A DNA stretch of 64,000 nucleotides from Symsagittifera roscoffensis (GCF_963678635.1 NC_087062.1:76872349-76936348); one strand, 5' to 3'; positions 1-10,395 are shown, counted from the first letter of the stretch. The notes: generated from the letters alone by a model not told the origin. Program-made: numbers and translations.

Positions 1-829
1 AGTGAGAAAAAAAGTTTAAATCATAAGCAAATTCCAGGCTATGTCGACTAATCCTACAAAAAAATATGCAGACAAACAAAAGTCAATCAAACACTTTCTT
101 CAGCAGAAAATTTGTTCGCAGGAAAAAAAACCTGAACAAGGTTCCAACGTTCACCTCTATAACGCTTTCTTGTAACGCAATAGTTTGCATTGCACCAGGA
201 CAAAAATGAAATGAAAAAGGTTCCAGTGATAGTGAGAAAAAAAGTTTAAATCATAAGCAAATTCCGGGCTATCTCGACTAATCCTACAAAAAATATGCAG
301 ACAAACAAAAGTCAATCAAACACTTTCTTCAGCAGAAAATTTGTTCGCACGAAAAAAAACCTGAACAAGGTTCCAATGTTCACCTCTACAACGCTTTCTT
401 GTAACGCAATAGTTTGCATTGCACCAGGACAAAAATGAAATGAAAAAGGTTCCAGTGATAGTGAGAAAACAAGTTTAAATCATAAGCAAATTCCGGGCTA
501 TGTCGACTAATCCTACAAAAAATATGCAGACAAACAAAAGTCAATCAAACACTTTCTTCAGCAGAAAATTTGTTCGCAGGAAAAAAAACCTGAACAAGGT
601 TCCAATGTTCACCTCTATAACGCTTTCTTGTAACGCAATAGTTTGCATTGCACCAGGACAAAAATTAAATGAAAAAGTTTCCAGTGATAGTGAGAAAAAA
701 GTTTAAATCATAAGCTAATTCCGGGCTATGTCGAGTGATCCTACAAAAAATATGCAGACAAACAATAGTCAATGAAACACTTTCTGCAGCAGAAAACTTG
801 TTCGCAGGAAAAAAAACCTGTAAGGATTC
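1..829. repeat. Satellite-like tandem repeat, ~229-bp unit, 3.6 copies
   Basis: Units begin at 1, 231, 460 and 689 (each starts AGTGAGAAAA), so the period is 229-230 bp. Copies differ by scattered substitutions only. The fourth copy breaks off near 829 after the A-rich GGAAAAAAAACCTG segment. The array begins at the window edge and probably continues to the left. A 68-codon open frame at 500-706 is just repeat sequence. The phrase 'ATTCCGGGCTATGTCGA' inside the unit resembles pieces of the dispersed repeats further right. Confidence 0.9.
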
Positions 830-1144
830 GAACCTAAGAAGTTTTCCGTCCATAGTATGAACAGTACCTCGACGTTTAAGGAACATTATTGATACCACGA
901 ACTTGATAAATGATAACTCAATGAAGTATTCCAAGCAAAAGATTCAGTGATTTTGGTATTAAATATCCCTCAAAAACTCTTAATTCGATAAACTTGCTTT
1001 GTAAAAAAAATTGTCTGACTGTATAACACTACACTTAAAAGCTCGCATGTGTACTGATGCTCAAATAAGATGTTAAAAGTTCATCACGAATTGTGGACTT
1101 ATCGCATTTGTTGGGTTTGTCCACACTATTTTAAGTCAACTTAC
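830..1144. other. Spacer without recognisable gene
   Basis: AT-rich sequence between the satellite and the minus-strand exon. It would be intron of that minus-strand gene if the splice donor at 1144-1139 is real. I see no further exon, RNA gene or terminal repeat here. Confidence 0.5.
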
Positions 1145-1440
1145 TTGTACGCACTAGCTCTGGTCTGGTTCACGTAATGCACAGCACTGTCTATGTCTGT
1201 GATGCTGAAGGACAGAACTGCCTTGTTAGTCACTAGACAGGCGTATCCATACACCAAGTAGAACCTGGTCGAGTTCGTCTCCAGGTGTTCTTTCTCAACT
1301 AACGAACAGTACGCAGGCCATAGGAGACTTCCGAAGTTTTCCAGTTCACGCTCCAAATCAGTCTCCCCCTTCAGAAATGAGAATAGATTTCTCTTCACAG
1401 CATCAAGATCCTCTATCAATTCACTGTTCGTAGAGTACAT
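1145..1440 (-). CDS. First coding exon of an unrecognised minus-strand gene (partial)
   Basis: An ATG at 1440 opens 98 codons plus 2 nt that end exactly at a consensus splice donor (GTAAGT, 1144 down to 1139). The peptide is mixed and soluble-looking, with no long hydrophobic segment. It starts with an acidic helical stretch (SELIEDLDAVKRNLFSFLKG) and has an aromatic, cysteine-containing middle (RFYLVYGYACLVTNKA). Balanced composition and a donor at the frame end argue for a true exon rather than chance. The rest of the gene would lie left of 1139, in or beyond the satellite. I do not recognise the family; a weak resemblance to C1D/Sas10-type helical proteins is not enough to name it. Confidence 0.45.
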
Positions 1441-1721
1441 AATAACTTGTCGTTGGAATGTTAATTAAACTAAAACTAATTTCTGTTCGTTCTTGGATGT
1501 TACATATGAAAATAGCTAACCAATTACTATAGTTTAATCATCCGCACGAAATAAAAAATATCTCTAATTGTTAGTCAATCTGAATCTGAAAATGAGGTCA
1601 AATGCAAATCAGGACAACAGACTCCTTGCATGAAGCACAATCTTTCATACACTTGATTACCTAATTCGGTTGTTTCTGTTTTTGTTTCTGGGAACAAGGA
1701 ATGAAATCAAGCGGAGGCTAA

Positions 1722-1995
1722 ATTAAAACAGAGGCAAAGCAGAACTTTGGACCACTTGCGATGCAACACAAACATTGCATGACAAAATGGCAGACAGAAA
1801 TTGTGACGAACATCACTAATTAGAAAAAAAAGTTTCTGAAAATGTCGAGAAAAACTAGATCTTCCTTAAATTTCATATTTTCCATGAGTAAAATTCACTT
1901 AAAAACATGACAAACAAGACAAGTGAAATTAAAATCTGCATCGAACTAAAGGCAACAAATCGGTAACAAAGCCGACATTTTTTTATTAGAAATCC
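1722..1995. repeat. Dispersed repeat A, copy 1
   Basis: Shares an ordered set of blocks with 5146-5310, 11046-11290 and 27358-27480: a GAGGCRAAGC...TTCGCACCACTTGCGAT block, then a CATGACAAAAT block, an AATTG/GAAAAAAA block and, in some copies, GGTAACAAAGCCGA. The diverged copies suggest an old non-autonomous transposable element. Confidence 0.6.
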
Positions 1996-2584
1996 GTTGA
2001 GCAAAAAAAATATTTTCATAAAAAATTATGGAAAGTTTTTAATAAATAGGAAATTATCCCCTCAAGACTGATACGCATAGGAAACTCGTTTCACTCATCT
2101 AACGACGTAATATGATGCCACAAAGCCGCTTAGGCATAAACCGATAAAATTATAAGCAAATTAACAAGAAATAAAATGGAAAAAGCGAAAACTATACCAA
2201 ACAGGAGTTTGTAATATTAAAAAAAACGTAAAAATCAAATATTGATTAAAAAAACAGGTTATTTAAATGGAGATATAATCAAAATAAGTTTGTGGGCTGA
2301 CAAAATTGCAGTTTTGGGAGAATGACACAGTTATTTTCTTAGACAAGCTGTTCACAGGACAATTTGTTTACACGACAGGTTATTTACAAGTATTCGTTCC
2401 AAATAAATAACGCCTGCTAATTGCGAGCAGAATAATCATATGCGTAATAATTCTGTAAATTAACCGATCGGAGCGAAAAATTCCAAAAATGCTAATTACA
2501 CAAATATTTAATTAGAAACTTTTCAAAAAAAAACTGAACCTCCGCAAACCATATCGCAAATCAATTTCCTCTACCAATGGGGCT

Positions 2585-2720
2585 ACGAAAATGAACTCTT
2601 CTACTTTGCAAAAAAACTGGTCCCGAACAGATTCGAATAACAAGCCTTTTTCATCTCACATAGGTGTGTTATCTCTACGCCAGCTACGCTGGATAGCTGA
2701 TTGATTTTGAATTTAATGCG
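2585..2720 (-). repeat. tRNA-SINE-like dispersed repeat, copy
   Basis: Read on the minus strand it resembles a tRNA-derived head: an A-box-like segment, then a B-box-like GTTCGAA/ATTCGAA segment, then the A-rich TTTTTTTGCAAAG tail shared with copies near 5372-5480, 5546-5715, 11490-11606 and 25690-25810. Too diverged to fold as a functional tRNA. Confidence 0.45.
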
Positions 2721-3287
2721 TTGAAACACGCGTGAATTTCACGTTCAAAATCTTGCGAGCAGTTGTATTTGAGAAATAAGTCTAGTACCCGGTTGCCACC
2801 CTTCCTTATCGCAATCCTAATCATAACAACTTTGTTAAACAGATATTGTAAAACGCCTTCCTGTTTAGTTGCCAATCAAAACCCAGTATGAAAAACGGTT
2901 ATATTTGCCCGAGTTTTTCTGAACACCCGATCATTTTTTTGAAATATGATTTACGACTGAATGGGCTTTGACAGTAGAATCGCACGAGCTTTCTTTGGAC
3001 TAGGCACAGAATGTTTCGACCAAAGTCTTAAAAAATCTTTTTCAAATTACACTCGTTTTTTGTGCACTGCTATAAAAAGATCTGAACGAAAACAAAACTT
3101 AGGCATATTGGACATTCATAGTAAAAAAGGCCAATTGGAAAACAAGTTTTCTTAGAAAAAAAAAAGACTAGAGAAACGAAAAACGTTTTCACGGCTTAAA
3201 TTAAGCATAAAAATGCTTTTGTAAGCCTGCTTAGCCACACCTTATTAGCTTGAAATTAGACCAAAAATTTCAAAAAGGTTTTTAACA

Positions 3288-3340
3288 GGAGTGTCGTTTT
3301 TCAAACAGGAGTGTCGTTTTTAAGGAGTGTCGTTTTTCCG
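3288..3340. repeat. Short tandem repeat, AGGAGTGTCGTTTTT x3
   Basis: Three closely spaced copies of a 15-bp unit within 53 bp, between two diverged copies of a longer dispersed repeat. Confidence 0.7.
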
Positions 3341-4058
3341 CGTGGTGTAACAAAAGGATCTACACGAAAACTATAACTTAGGGATATTTGATAGTCATAG
3401 TAAAATGGGCAAATTGGACGGCAATTTTTATAGAAAAATGTAAATTAAAGCAAAAAAACTCCCCCTCCGATTGAGAAAAAGTTGAACACAACTATATATG
3501 GACTTTGTACCTTGAAGCAAATTCGCTCATTAAAAAAGAATTGAATAGTTAAGCATGTACAAATTTTGTACCTTGTAACGAATACTCAGCCCCTTGCAAG
3601 ATAGATAAGGGGATACTTAACCAGATACGGACCAAAAAATCTTCAGCACTTAGATACTTCTTAGATACTAATTCTTCGTATATCCTTACTGAAACAGTCC
3701 GTTAGTAGCTTTCTCTTACCCGAAGATTCGATAATTTATATTCGGGTTTCCGGATAAAGTTTTGGGCCAGATCACCTGATTCAGTACATCAATAGTAAAA
3801 ATGACAGAAGACCTATATTTCCCGTTTCACGGTTCACCGCAAGAAATTTCAAAAAATTATTCTACCATGACAATTGAGCAATTCAAAATTTCCAATCAAT
3901 TACCTTAGTAAGCAATTAGGTAAATCAATTCAACATAGAAAAAGTGAGAGTAACTCCCTGAATCTAAACCAACGATTACTCTGTAAATATGCGCATCAGT
4001 GGAACAACCTTAAACTGAATCAAGTAAACAGTCAATTCTATCCAACTCAAGTTGAAAC

Positions 4059-4582
4059 ATGGCAGCGACGCCCAGAACAGCTAACTCTATGACAACGTGT
4101 CGAAAAGTAGTGTACGACACTAACTATATTGACTCCACTCTGGACGAAACGGAAGGTAAACGTGTCTTCGTTCTAGCTTCCAAAAGCCTGGACAAAGAAT
4201 CTGATATCGTTTCCAAACTGGTACAGAAGCTCGAAGAACAGCAACAACTCTCAGGCTTGCTTACTGGAATTGAACAGCATACTTCTGATAGTTCATGCAT
4301 TCGTGCAGCAAATTTAGTGAGAGATTCAGGAGCAGATTGCGTAGTTACTCTTGGAGAAGGCGCAGTAACGGATGCTTCGAAGGCCATTCGAATCTGTCTG
4401 ACCTACAACATTCAAGATGCATCTGGATTTCGGCAGTTCCAACGAGCGTCGCAAATTTACAATCCACTTCCGATTGATTTCAAGTCAGATTTGACCGTGA
4501 TTAATATACCGACGACATTATCGGCGGCAGCGTACAGTTTAGTAACTGGCTTGAAAGACACGGAAACTGGAGCTAAATTTGG
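4059..4582 (+). CDS. Iron-containing alcohol dehydrogenase / maleylacetate reductase-like, exon 1
   Basis: First of three exons of a group III (iron-type) alcohol dehydrogenase. The ATG at 4059 sits in a strong context (AAACATGG); a second in-frame ATG lies at 4089. This exon encodes the nucleotide-binding half: the beta-strand/turn KRVFVLASKSL (residues 34-44), the glycine-rich LGEGAVTDASKAI loop (98-110, the family's GGGSxxD region) and IPTTLSAAAYS (150-160). Codon 175 is split by a GTGAGC donor at 4583. Exons 1+2+3 give about 393 aa, the usual family length. Family members reduce or oxidise small alcohols, aldehydes or maleylacetate with NAD(P)(H); the actual substrate cannot be told. Close relatives of this sub-type are, to my knowledge, best known from fungi and bacteria, so horizontal origin is possible, but the gene has host introns. 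Confidence 0.9.
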
Positions 4583-5145
4583 GTGAGCAAAAAAGATTAA
4601 TCTAAGTTCGAGAGTGAAATAATTGGCGATGCTAGTTTTCGAGTAAATCTCTTTCAATCTTTTGTTCACAGTTTTCATACTTCAGATACAAAACTGAATA
4701 GTTTTGTTCAAAAATTATTGATAATTTGAATATTATTTTGTCCAACATTTTTCATCACGACGTTAACTCCAGATTAGTTTGAAATAAAAACTACATATGC
4801 TGCACATCTATTGATATCTTAGAGCAAGGAGCAAAAATTTTCACTACAGCCGAAGAACTAGCAACCATCATTACAGATAACCGCATTTTTTTAGATCTGT
4901 AAGAAATTCCAAAATCGGTATAAAACTATTCTGTACAAAATTATCAGCAAACATGTTCAAAACTATCGCCGAGAGTGGCAAACTGGTGTTACCTTTTTCA
5001 AGTCTCACTTCCATCCCGCTGAACTTTTTACATTAACATACTTGGGTTATAGAGAACAACGAACACTGACAAATTTGTAGACTTTGAGTAAGTCTGAAAA
5101 AATCCGTGGGTTGAATCAATTTTCCTTTCCGAAATTAAACACAGG

Positions 5146-5310
5146 CGCGAAGCTGAGCTTCGCACCACTTGCGATACAAAAATGAATCACTGTGCTTAAA
5201 ATCAATTAGGAAAATCAAAATTGAAAAAAAAAAACGTTTTTGTCATGAAAATTTAGAAAAATTGCAACAAAAGCGAAAATAACCGTAACAAAAATACTTG
5301 CAACATTAGA
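5146..5310. repeat. Dispersed repeat A, copy 2
   Basis: GCGCGAAGCTGAGCTTCGCACC, then CACTTGCGATAC, then an A-rich block, in the same order as the copies at 1722, 11046 and 27358. The head is a near-palindrome (GAAGCTGAGCTTC), which could form a small hairpin. Confidence 0.55.
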
Positions 5311-5371
5311 CACTATCAGGAGCTTTCAGAAGACTAGAAAAAAGCCATATTTTGATAAAAAATATTTTCTG

Positions 5372-5480
5372 CGAGAACTAAGACGGCAAAAACCAAAATT
5401 AACCGAAAAATTTCAGTTTGCAAAGAAAAAACAAGTCCCTACTGAAATCAAACTCCCGGGCTTTGTCGTCAAACATGGGC
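5372..5480 (-). repeat. tRNA-SINE-like dispersed repeat, copy
   Basis: Shares the order GAACTAAG(A/C)CGRCAAAAA ... TTTCAGTTTGCAAA ... AAGTCCC ... CCGGGCTTTGTCG with the copies near 5546 and 11490. Diverged and without terminal repeats. Confidence 0.4.
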
Positions 5481-5545
5481 GTTACAACATTTTTTTAAGA
5501 AAGCTGAAAGTTTTGAAGAAAGCTGAAGGAAAAATCGTGCTACGG

Positions 5546-5715
5546 GAACTAAGCCGACAAAAATAAACAGACGGACGATAGTCCGAAAAAGAACAAAACT
5601 CAAGTTTGCCAAAAAATAGATCCCAGCCTGGCTCGAAGCATAAGCCTTTGCCGACTCGATCAATTGTGCTATCTACACCAGATACCACTGGATGGTTGAT
5701 TGAATTTACATAAAA
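5546..5715 (-). repeat. tRNA-SINE-like dispersed repeat, clearest copy
   Basis: On the minus strand it reads like a tRNA-derived SINE head: an A-box-like GTAGATAGCACAATTG, then a B-box-like TGCTTCGAGCC, then GGGATC and an A/T-rich body. The same layout recurs at 11490-11606 and, weaker, near 2585, 5372 and 25690. Pol III function is not shown. Confidence 0.5.
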
Positions 5716-5740
5716 CAAAGCCAACTGACAGTTGGAAAAG

Positions 5741-6185
5741 AGTAATGAACACAAGGAAACTGAAAAAAAAACTGACTTGTTTTTTCAAAAACTTTCAACT
5801 TGTATTCTGAAGAAAAAATAGATCGCCTTAAATTTCTTTGAAATTGTAGAATAATTTATGATGGACAATTTTTTGTAAAAACTAAGCCAATTTGAGAAAA
5901 CTGGATCAATAGGCAAAACTTTTATTTCGCTGGGAAATCTGATAATTAATTTCCATTTTCGAAATTAGAAGTTGATCACGTTTCTCGTGACCTTTACACT
6001 TTTGCTGTTCGATAATGGAGTTTGCATTCCTTTTACCAATTGGAAATGAACTGAACTCGAAAAGAAATCACAAACCAAACCGCCAAAAATCAAAATTGAG
6101 CGTGAACAAATTTTAAGATATTTTCCTGAAAAACAAAAAAAAATCAGCAAGACCTATGTAAGAGTACTCACTACGTTCATTACTC
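5741..6185. repeat. Dispersed repeat B, copy 1 (~440 bp)
   Basis: Shares a long ordered series with 9340-9750, 9751-10135 and 10136-10395: GGAAAAGAGTAATGAAC, TTTATGAT, CTGGATCAAT, TTATTTCGCTGGGAAATCT, CATTTTCGAAATTAGAAG, and an end AAGACCTATRTAAGAGT...CTACGTTCATTACTCT. Probably a non-autonomous transposon family; no terminal inverted repeats are obvious. Confidence 0.65.
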
Positions 6186-6543
6186 TTTAAAAAAACAGAA
6201 ATTGAACCGACCGAAACTAGGAAGAAAACAGCAAACTCGAAAAAATATTCTGGAAAAGATATTTAGCACCTGAAACGGGCTTGAAATACTTTAATTTGAA
6301 TTTTCAAGAAATTGAGCTTGTCAGAAGATTTTCTACAAAAGAATATCCTCTAAAAGAGGAAAGATCCTCTAGAACTGTTCGAAGTGATCCTGTGGACAAA
6401 GTTGTTTACGGGGAAAAGTCTAGTACCCGATTGCAATACCCTTGCTTATTGCAAGAGTAATTAATGAAAAAAGTGGAGTTAGCTCAATTACTAGCATGAA
6501 AAATTGATTACGCTGGAGAATCGTTCATTTATTATCCATTTAG

Positions 6544-6712
6544 ATATCTGCATGACAACTTGGTTCCAGATGTGGTGATTTTGGATCCCAACACGACAGT
6601 ACATACTCCTGAACAGCTATGGATCTCCTCGGGAGTGAGGGCCATAGACCACAGCATCGAGACTATTTGTTCACCTATGACCAACATGCTGGCCGACACC
6701 GCATGCAAGCAG
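6544..6712 (+). CDS. Iron-containing alcohol dehydrogenase-like, exon 2
   Basis: The TTTAG acceptor at 6543 completes the split glycine codon. The exon reads LVPDVVILDP, the typical family stretch, and then GVRAIDHSIETICS, which is the place of the first metal-ligand cluster (classically GxDAxxHAxE). The first Asp ligand is replaced by Arg, as I recall from maleylacetate reductase-like members that need no iron, while the His and Glu remain. The exon ends in phase 0 at CAG|GTGAAA (6712). A candidate 67-bp exon at 6823-6889 was rejected because it brings in-frame stops. Confidence 0.88.
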
Positions 6713-8218
6713 GTGAAACAATTAAGATGCTTGTCCTCAACCTTTTCCACTTTTCTGTTTTGCTAAGTTTAAAAATTATTAGTTGTTAAATAAAATTTTC
6801 AAAAATTCATACGACTCGACAGCGCTGATCGAACTTTTCAAGTCGCATCTGAAACGCTATCAGATGTACTCAATTTGCGTGTACAGCAGGTCAGAAAAGA
6901 AAACTTTCAGAGCAGATTTTCTACTTACGAAGAAAAATTAACATACATTTTTTGAGAACGCAATCTTGATCATCTTAGAAGAATATTTATCTCACTTTTC
7001 AATGTTTGTTTATTTTGATTGTCTGAAAAAAAATATTTCAATATAGAAAACCTCCTTGCCCCCCTCCCCTCTTGACTAATTGAACTTGCTTGACTGATGA
7101 ACGCACCTAAAACGCTTGTGGGCAGACTGATCACATGGGGAAAGAGTAAAAAGTGACCAAAACAACATAAAAAAGTGACCAAAAGTGACCTTCGCTCTCC
7201 AACACTCAAACAAAAAAAAACATTCAAGGGGGTAAAAAAACCTAATTTAGCTGTAATCAAACTAAAAAAGTTTTAGATGACAAAGGTAACTTCTTGCCGA
7301 AAACAACATAGGATATCCAGAATTCAATGCGAATTTTCCCATTATAAGTTGCCTCGTCTAGATGCAGCGATGCAGGGCATTGCGTTTCATAATAAGCTGA
7401 TTTCTGAGTTGGTTCATGACCCACGGGGTAATTCCGTAGGTTAACATTTTGGAAAGGTGACTTTGAGACAAAGAGTGACCAAAATGTAACCAAAATTGAC
7501 TGGTTACTCATGAGTGACCAAAGTGGTCAGTATGCTTGTGGGTCTCTAGGTTCAGACTACAGGCTTCCAACCCTTTTATTAGTTTCGCGTTCTGATGCCA
7601 ATGATTCGAAAACCTTATTTTCACACTTGTCCCGACCCAATCCATCTAAAAAATTAAGTTATATTTGGCAAAATCAGTTAATTTGGATTCTGTTCTCATC
7701 GGGACTTGAACAAGACTGCCAGAGCGGAGTTATTGACAAGATCTTTTTGTTCAAAACTTATAATCCCGCTTCGATTCGTTCTAGCTTCATGGAACAATAG
7801 TTTTCTCTATTTTTTAATGTTTACCGACGACAAAGGCGTCGTTAGCTTCAAAAAAAAAAAACTTTTAATAGTCGCAATCCGTAATAAAAATTATATTACA
7901 CAACAGCAGTTAGAACTCAAGGAGACTTCTCTCATGCACACATTTTGCAGAACATTTTCCTAATTTGCAGAAAAGCAATCAGTCTTATAAACTAAGCGCA
8001 ATGATTTCAAAATAAAATTTTGAATATAAGGTTATAACTATCAAGAATTGATTTTTTTGTTTAACCCCATCTAAGCTGGCATCAAATCTTCGGAAGTTCC
8101 TTCAACTTTAATATTTACAGCTAAATTCAAAATCAGAAACATTATTTTTCATTGTTCAAATCAATCAAAATTTCTCATACTTAATCAAACTGGCAAAAAA
8201 TCTAGTTCAAGATTTTAG
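6713..8218 (+). other. Intron 2 of the dehydrogenase gene
   Basis: GTGAAA donor, TTTTAG acceptor, phase 0. At 7143-7523 it holds five copies of the short motif AGTGACCAAA(A), and a GCTTGTGGG duplicate brackets this stretch (7108 and 7532), which may mark an old insertion. No further exon is seen. Confidence 0.8.
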
Positions 8219-8707
8219 GGTCTCAAATTACTGATAGAAAACTTGAAGCCCTCCAAAAATGTCGACAGTACAGGACTATCAGCCAGAAAGAACTGTCTGC
8301 TGGGGGCGTGGCTCTCATCAACAGGACTCACACAAGACATTCCTATGGGCGGCAGTCATGGAATCGGTCACATTTTGGGAACCTATGGCGTCTCGCATGG
8401 ATACACATCATGCATCATGGCACCTCATGTCGTGAAATACAACTGGGACCACATGAACTCGGCGATGCAGAGTCACTTGGTCGAAGCATTTGGAGAGACT
8501 GAGCCACCGCATAAGGCTCTATTTCAGTTTATTAGAGACCTGATGATGCCCCAAAGCCTAAGCGATGTTGGGATCAAGAAAGATGATATTCCACACATTG
8601 CGCAGAAGGCAACCCTGGACTTATTCACTCAGGGAAATCTGCGACCTCTAAACGTGTTCACTATTGAACAAATTCTACATAATGCTTACGCAACTGATTC
8701 TATATAG
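8219..8707 (+). CDS. Iron-containing alcohol dehydrogenase-like, exon 3 (C-terminus)
   Basis: Starting at 8219 in phase 0 the exon reads GLKLLIENL, then ARKNCLLGAWLSS and MGGSHGIGHILG, followed by GVSHGYTSCIM. The SHGIGH and HGYT histidines are the third and fourth metal-site positions of the family. The helical C-terminal domain follows and the frame ends at TAG 8705-8707. An AATAAA at 8732-8737, 25 nt after the stop, is a likely polyadenylation signal. With exons 1 and 2 the frame is complete and unbroken, so the gene looks functional. It converges on TBCC, whose stop codon is only 148 bp away. Confidence 0.9.
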   Translation, partial: GLKLLIENLKPSKNVDSTGLSARKNCLLGAWLSSTGLTQDIPMGGSHGIGHILGTYGVSHGYTSCIMAPHVVKYNWDHMNSAMQSHLVEAFGETEPPHKALFQFIRDLMMPQSLSDVGIKKDDIPHIAQKATLDLFTQGNLRPLNVFTIEQILHNAYATDSI

Positions 8708-8731
8708 CGAAAACTTGAAGCCTCTTCAAAA

Positions 8732-8737
8732 AATAAA
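8732..8737 (+). promoter_or_regulatory. Polyadenylation signal of the dehydrogenase gene
   Basis: AATAAA 25 nt after the stop codon, inside the 148-bp gap to the convergent TBCC gene. Confidence 0.6.
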
Positions 8738-8837
8738 CTTGAGTTACTTTTAGTTGCATAGTATTTTAGTTTTTACACTATTTACATAGCTGCTTTAAGA
8801 ACCACATTGCTAATCAGGTCTTCTAGCAAGAATTAAA

Positions 8838-8843
8838 TTTATT
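8838..8843 (-). promoter_or_regulatory. Polyadenylation signal of TBCC
   Basis: AATAAA on the minus strand, 12 nt beyond the TBCC stop codon at 8856. The 3' ends of the two convergent genes therefore lie within about 100 bp of each other. Confidence 0.55.
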
Positions 8844-8855
8844 GAAAAGGCCTTT

Positions 8856-9249
8856 TTATCCAAGCAAAAATGACTGCATCTCATTCTCTGGAATATAACT
8901 GTAGTTCGGAGACTTTTCTGTCTTGCTCAGCCAGTTGAAGTCGTCTATTTTCTGCCAATTGTTTCTCTCACGTGGTAAATTAGCAGCTTTGAAATGGTCA
9001 TCTAACTTCGGATAAGACAGGCTGTATGGTCCAATTTTCAATCCAGTACTATCTTCGATGATTCCTCGGGATGTAATGTGAACGAAGAGATAGCAGTTTT
9101 TTGAGGTGTGACACCTCAGTTGCTGACATGCTAAAACAATTGTGGAGTTCGAACACTGTTCCAGGAAGACGGATGAAGAACATGGTCCGATGAGCACTTT
9201 ACTGTTCTCCACGTTCAGAAGATGCAAAGTAGCCGGACAGCCCAAAATT
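8856..9249 (-). CDS. TBCC: Tubulin-folding cofactor C, exon 2 (C-terminal domain)
   Basis: Last exon of TBCC, the GTPase-activating factor for beta-tubulin in the tubulin-folding complex. The exon starts after a T-rich acceptor (TTTTGTAG, AG at 9251-9250) and carries the cofactor C domain: a GCPATLHL start, then IGPCSSSVFLEQC and ACQQLRCH, the family's catalytic-arginine motif QQLRxH. By my count this Arg is about residue 263 of the spliced protein. The tail has TSRGIIED, PYSLSYP, NNWQKIDDFNWL and SPNYSYIPE, all typical. The exon's first base completes an Arg codon begun in exon 1 at 26616, 17.4 kb away. Stop codon at 8856-8858. Confidence 0.93.
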
Positions 9250-9339
9250 CTACAAAAAAAAACATTTTCGAACATGACAAACAGACAGTTGGAAAAGAGT
9301 AAACAGGAAAAAAAACTCACTGAATTGTTTTTTAAAACA

Positions 9340-9750
9340 TAGCCAATTGAAGATTGGAAAAAAGTAATGAACGCAAATAAAAAAAAACACTGACTTTCTC
9401 AACTTTCCAATTTCCCTTGAAGCTCTTTGAATTTCTGGAACAATTTATGATTGGCGCTTTTTTGATCACATGAACCCAACTATAGAAATCTGGATCGACA
9501 GGTAAAATTTTTATTCCGCTGGGAAATCTTAAAAATACATTCCACTTTCGAAACTAGAAATCGTTCACGTTATCTCGCGCCATTTCCACGTTCTTATTTG
9601 GAGAGCGCTATTTACACCCCTTTGAGCAAATCAATTTCAATTGAACTCAAAAAAAGCATTACACCAAGTGCATTAATATTTTCAGACTTTTTTAAAAAAA
9701 AATCAACAAGACCTATATAAGAGTCTTCACTACGTTCATTACTCTCAGAA
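9340..9750. repeat. Dispersed repeat B, copy 2
   Basis: Begins GGAAAAAAGTAATGAACGC and ends AAGACCTATATAAGAGTC...TACGTTCATTACTCTC, colinear with 5741-6185. Confidence 0.65.
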
Positions 9751-10135
9751 AACCTCAGATACCTATTTCAAAGAAAATAAATGGCCTTTGGATTTCTAGA
9801 ACGATTTATGATTGACATTTTTTCGATTAAATTAACCCAATTTAAGAAAACTAGATCAACAGATAAAGTTTTTATTCCGCTGGAAATCTAACAATTAAAT
9901 TCGAAACTAGAAATCGTTCACTAGAGATCGCCATTTCCGCGTTCATATTTGGTGAGCGCTATTTACGTCACTTTGAGCAGATGCATTTCATGTGAACTCA
10001 AAAAATGCATATATACATAAGTGCACTTATAAATGCATCAATATTTATGAATACACATCTGTAGTTATTCGATCATTTTAAGGCTTTTTCCTGAAAAAAA
10101 ATAGAAAAAATCACCAATACCTATCTAAGAGTCAT
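9751..10135. repeat. Dispersed repeat B, copy 3 (tandem with copy 2)
   Basis: Directly follows copy 2. It shares GATTTCTAGAACGATTTATGA, CTAGATCAACAG, ATTCCGCTGGAAATCT and ATACCTATCTAAGAGTCATC. Confidence 0.6.
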
Positions 10136-10395
10136 CACTCTTAAAAATTTGAGAAAACTGAATCAAAAGGTAATATTTTTAATCCGCTGTGGAATCTGAA
10201 AAAAAAAGAATTCACTTTCGAAATTAGAAGTCGATCAGGTTTATCGCAAGCTTTGAACTTTTGCTGTTCGACGGTGCATTTTGTACTCCTTTTGAGAAAA
10301 TAACATCAAAAGTTTAGCCGCCAAAAATCAAGTGGGCCTGAAAAAAAACATCAAGACCTATATAAGACTCTTTACTTCGCTCATTGACACTGAAA
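10136..10395. repeat. Dispersed repeat B, copy 4 (shortened)
   Basis: Lacks the beginning. It shares TTTGAGAAAACTGAATCAA, AATCCGCTGTGGAATCTG, TTTCGAAATTAGAAGTCGA and CAAGACCTATATAAGACTC. Confidence 0.6.

Larger units (their letters stand above)
1441..4058. other. Intergenic region made of dispersed repeats
   Basis: No convincing coding frame. It holds a copy of dispersed repeat A (about 1722-1995), a tRNA-SINE-like segment read on the minus strand (about 2585-2720), two diverged copies of a third repeat (3040-3150 and 3339-3435; a third copy is at 10537-10650) and a short tandem repeat at 3288-3340. The last 300 bp, AT-rich, must contain the promoter of the dehydrogenase gene; I see no clear TATA or Inr site. 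Confidence 0.55.
4583..6543 (+). other. Intron 1 of the dehydrogenase gene, repeat-filled
   Basis: GTGAGC donor at 4583 and ATTTAG acceptor ending at 6543; phase 2. It carries dispersed repeat A (about 5146-5310), two tRNA-SINE-like segments (about 5372-5480 and 5546-5715) and repeat B (about 5741-6185). No exon or RNA gene is seen in it. Confidence 0.85.

Noticed and set aside
500-706. 68-codon open frame in the satellite.
   Set aside because: Lies wholly in tandem repeat units and is not kept open in the neighbouring units.
5546-5715. A functional tRNA gene on the minus strand.
   Set aside because: A- and B-box-like parts are present, but no complete cloverleaf can be drawn and the same segment recurs in diverged copies.
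6823-6889. A candidate 67-bp exon of the dehydrogenase gene with AG/GT ends.
   Set aside because: In the frame set by exon 2 it has stop codons, and joining 6712 directly to 8219 restores the family motif GLKLLIENL without it.
7143-7523. Five AGTGACCAAA motifs bracketed by GCTTGTGGG as a regulatory array.
   Set aside because: Few, diverged copies inside an intron made of repeats; more likely the remains of a small transposon.
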